Positions 4,514-5,398 of a stretch of 5,398 nucleotides of DNA are shown piece by piece. Numbering within the stretch: position 1 is the first letter of the stretch; the number at the start of each line of letters is the position of its first letter. Origin of the DNA: Candidatus Aerophobota bacterium. Its GTDB lineage: Bacteria; Chlamydiota; Chlamydiia; Chlamydiales; GCA-2402025. The notes under the pieces are model-generated. The model searched no databases, was not told the DNA's origin, and was given only the letters and a program-made list of their open reading frames with translations. Made by a program: the position numbers and the translations under genes. The DNA is taken from the NCBI GenBank assembly GCA_002402025.1, contig NVUU01000010.1, positions 19,532 to 24,929 on the forward strand. The letters are read 5' to 3'.

Positions 4514-5398
4514 ATGCCTTCAGTAGCTAAAAGGATCATCGATTCAAAATTCCTATTCCTTCGAAAGACAGTTATGCCTCTATTTCTAGTTTTTGCCTGC
4601 CCCCTTGTGGTCATACTCATGTGGTATACGCTCACCCAACTCGGAGGCTCTTTCCATAAACTTTCGGTTCTTTTTTTAGAAAATGGTGCTTCTAATACGA
4701 TTTTCACAATCTGGAATCCTGTATTTTTTGGAACACCCGCAGCTTGGAAAATCATTGGATGTTTCGTAGTATTTGAACTCTTTTTAATGAGAGTGGTTCC
4801 CGGTAAAATCTTTAAAGGTCCTGTGACACCAGAAGGCAACGTCCCAACTTACAGGGCAAATGGTGTTGCTTGCTATTTCATTACACTACTCACTTTTTAT
4901 CTCTGTGCATTTAAGTTTCAGCTATTTTCACCAACAATCATCTTTGATAATCTTGGTGGAATCTTCGGAGCACTTTCCATCTTCAGCATTTTCTTCTGTA
5001 TATTCCTATACCTTAAGGGACGTTATGCTCCATCAACAACAGACAGCGGAACAACAGGAAACATCATCTTTGACTTCTACTGGGGAACGGAACTTTATCC
5101 AAGAGTCCTTGGATGGGATATCAAGATGTTCACAAACTGCCGCCTTGGCATGATGAGCTGGGGTATCATGCTCATTAGTTACGCAGCAAAACAACATTAT
5201 CTTTACGGACTTTCTGATGCGATGCTTGTGTCTGTAGCTCTTCAGTTAATCTACATCACAAAATTCTTTATTTGGGAAACAGGATATCTCGGATCTCTTG
5301 ACATCATGCATGATAGAGCAGGATTTTATATCTGCTGGGGAGTTCTTGTATGGTTACCATGCGTATACACATCACCCGCTATGTATCTTGTGCATCAT
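4514..5398 (+). CDS. DHCR7: Sterol delta-7 reductase (7-dehydrocholesterol reductase type), 3' truncated by window
   Basis: A multi-pass membrane enzyme of the ERG4/ERG24 family, which reduces the C7-C8 double bond of sterols with NADPH. The 295 visible residues correspond to about the first two thirds of a roughly 430-residue protein; the C-terminal part, with most of the cofactor-binding region, is outside. Hydrophobic segments lie near 20-40, 78-95, 117-140, 148-167, 212-223, 236-253 and 271-290. Family landmarks are GPVTPEGNVPTYRANG (102-117), SGTTGNIIFDFYWGTELYPR (178-197), FTNCRLGMMSW (206-216), ETGYLGSLDI (255-264), HDRAGFYICWG (266-276) and YTSPAMYLVHH (285-295). They match the plant/protist-type enzymes especially well. 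The start is set by AAGGAG 5 nt upstream. A bacterium without sterol synthesis would use it on host sterols. Codon use does not look foreign by eye, and the frame is intact. Confidence 0.93.
   Translation, partial: MPSVAKRIIDSKFLFLRKTVMPLFLVFACPLVVILMWYTLTQLGGSFHKLSVLFLENGASNTIFTIWNPVFFGTPAAWKIIGCFVVFELFLMRVVPGKIFKGPVTPEGNVPTYRANGVACYFITLLTFYLCAFKFQLFSPTIIFDNLGGIFGALSIFSIFFCIFLYLKGRYAPSTTDSGTTGNIIFDFYWGTELYPRVLGWDIKMFTNCRLGMMSWGIMLISYAAKQHYLYGLSDAMLVSVALQLIYITKFFIWETGYLGSLDIMHDRAGFYICWGVLVWLPCVYTSPAMYLVHH

Noticed and set aside
4390..4839. Long open frame on the minus strand (149 codons)
   Set aside because: It lies opposite the sterol reductase, whose motifs and ribosome site prove the plus strand; the minus product resembles no family and has no Shine-Dalgarno site.

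Overview
The window is AT-rich and gene-dense, and it suggests an obligate intracellular, amoeba-associated bacterium, most likely a member of the Chlamydiota outside the Chlamydiaceae. The evidence is indirect. A eukaryote-type (plant/amoeba-like) sterol delta-7 reductase is known from only a few intracellular bacteria, such as Protochlamydia/Parachlamydia relatives, Coxiella and some Legionella. Tandem families of small, partly hydrophobic unknown proteins also fit such genomes. No rRNA or other phylogenetic marker is present, so the assignment is an inference, and Coxiella or Legionella relatives are the main alternative.

Layout. Positions 1-1314 (minus strand) hold a tandem array of three related unknown genes, read right to left. 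A divergent 158-aa member comes first (838-1314), then a 149-aa member (385-834), then a close copy of it that runs off the left edge (1-363). The last two are a tandem duplication with a period of 471 bp. Their spacings are 3 and 21 nt and each start has a Shine-Dalgarno site, so they look like one operon. A promoter-like element at 1353-1381 and an overlapping inverted repeat at 1321-1352 sit at its head. Just upstream is a small single-pass membrane protein gene (1390-1569, minus).

Divergently, the plus strand at 1774-2988 holds a probable two-gene unit: an exported protein of unknown function with an Asp-rich tail, then an EVE-domain (UPF0310) protein 3 nt downstream. The EVE gene overlaps by 20 bp, tail to tail, with a minus-strand RlmD-type 23S rRNA m5U methyltransferase gene (2969-4321), which has all four Fe-S cysteines and its catalytic residues.

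After a 192-bp divergent intergenic region with an 18-bp palindrome, the plus strand carries the first 295 codons of the sterol delta-7 reductase (4514 to the right edge). It has a strong Shine-Dalgarno site and well-preserved family motifs.

The genes do not form one recognisable pathway. RlmD is housekeeping, the EVE protein probably binds modified nucleic acid, the sterol reductase probably acts on host-derived sterols, and the tandem family plus the exported protein are the unexplained and possibly host-related part. I see no tRNA, rRNA, insertion sequence, CRISPR array or convincing intrinsic terminator.
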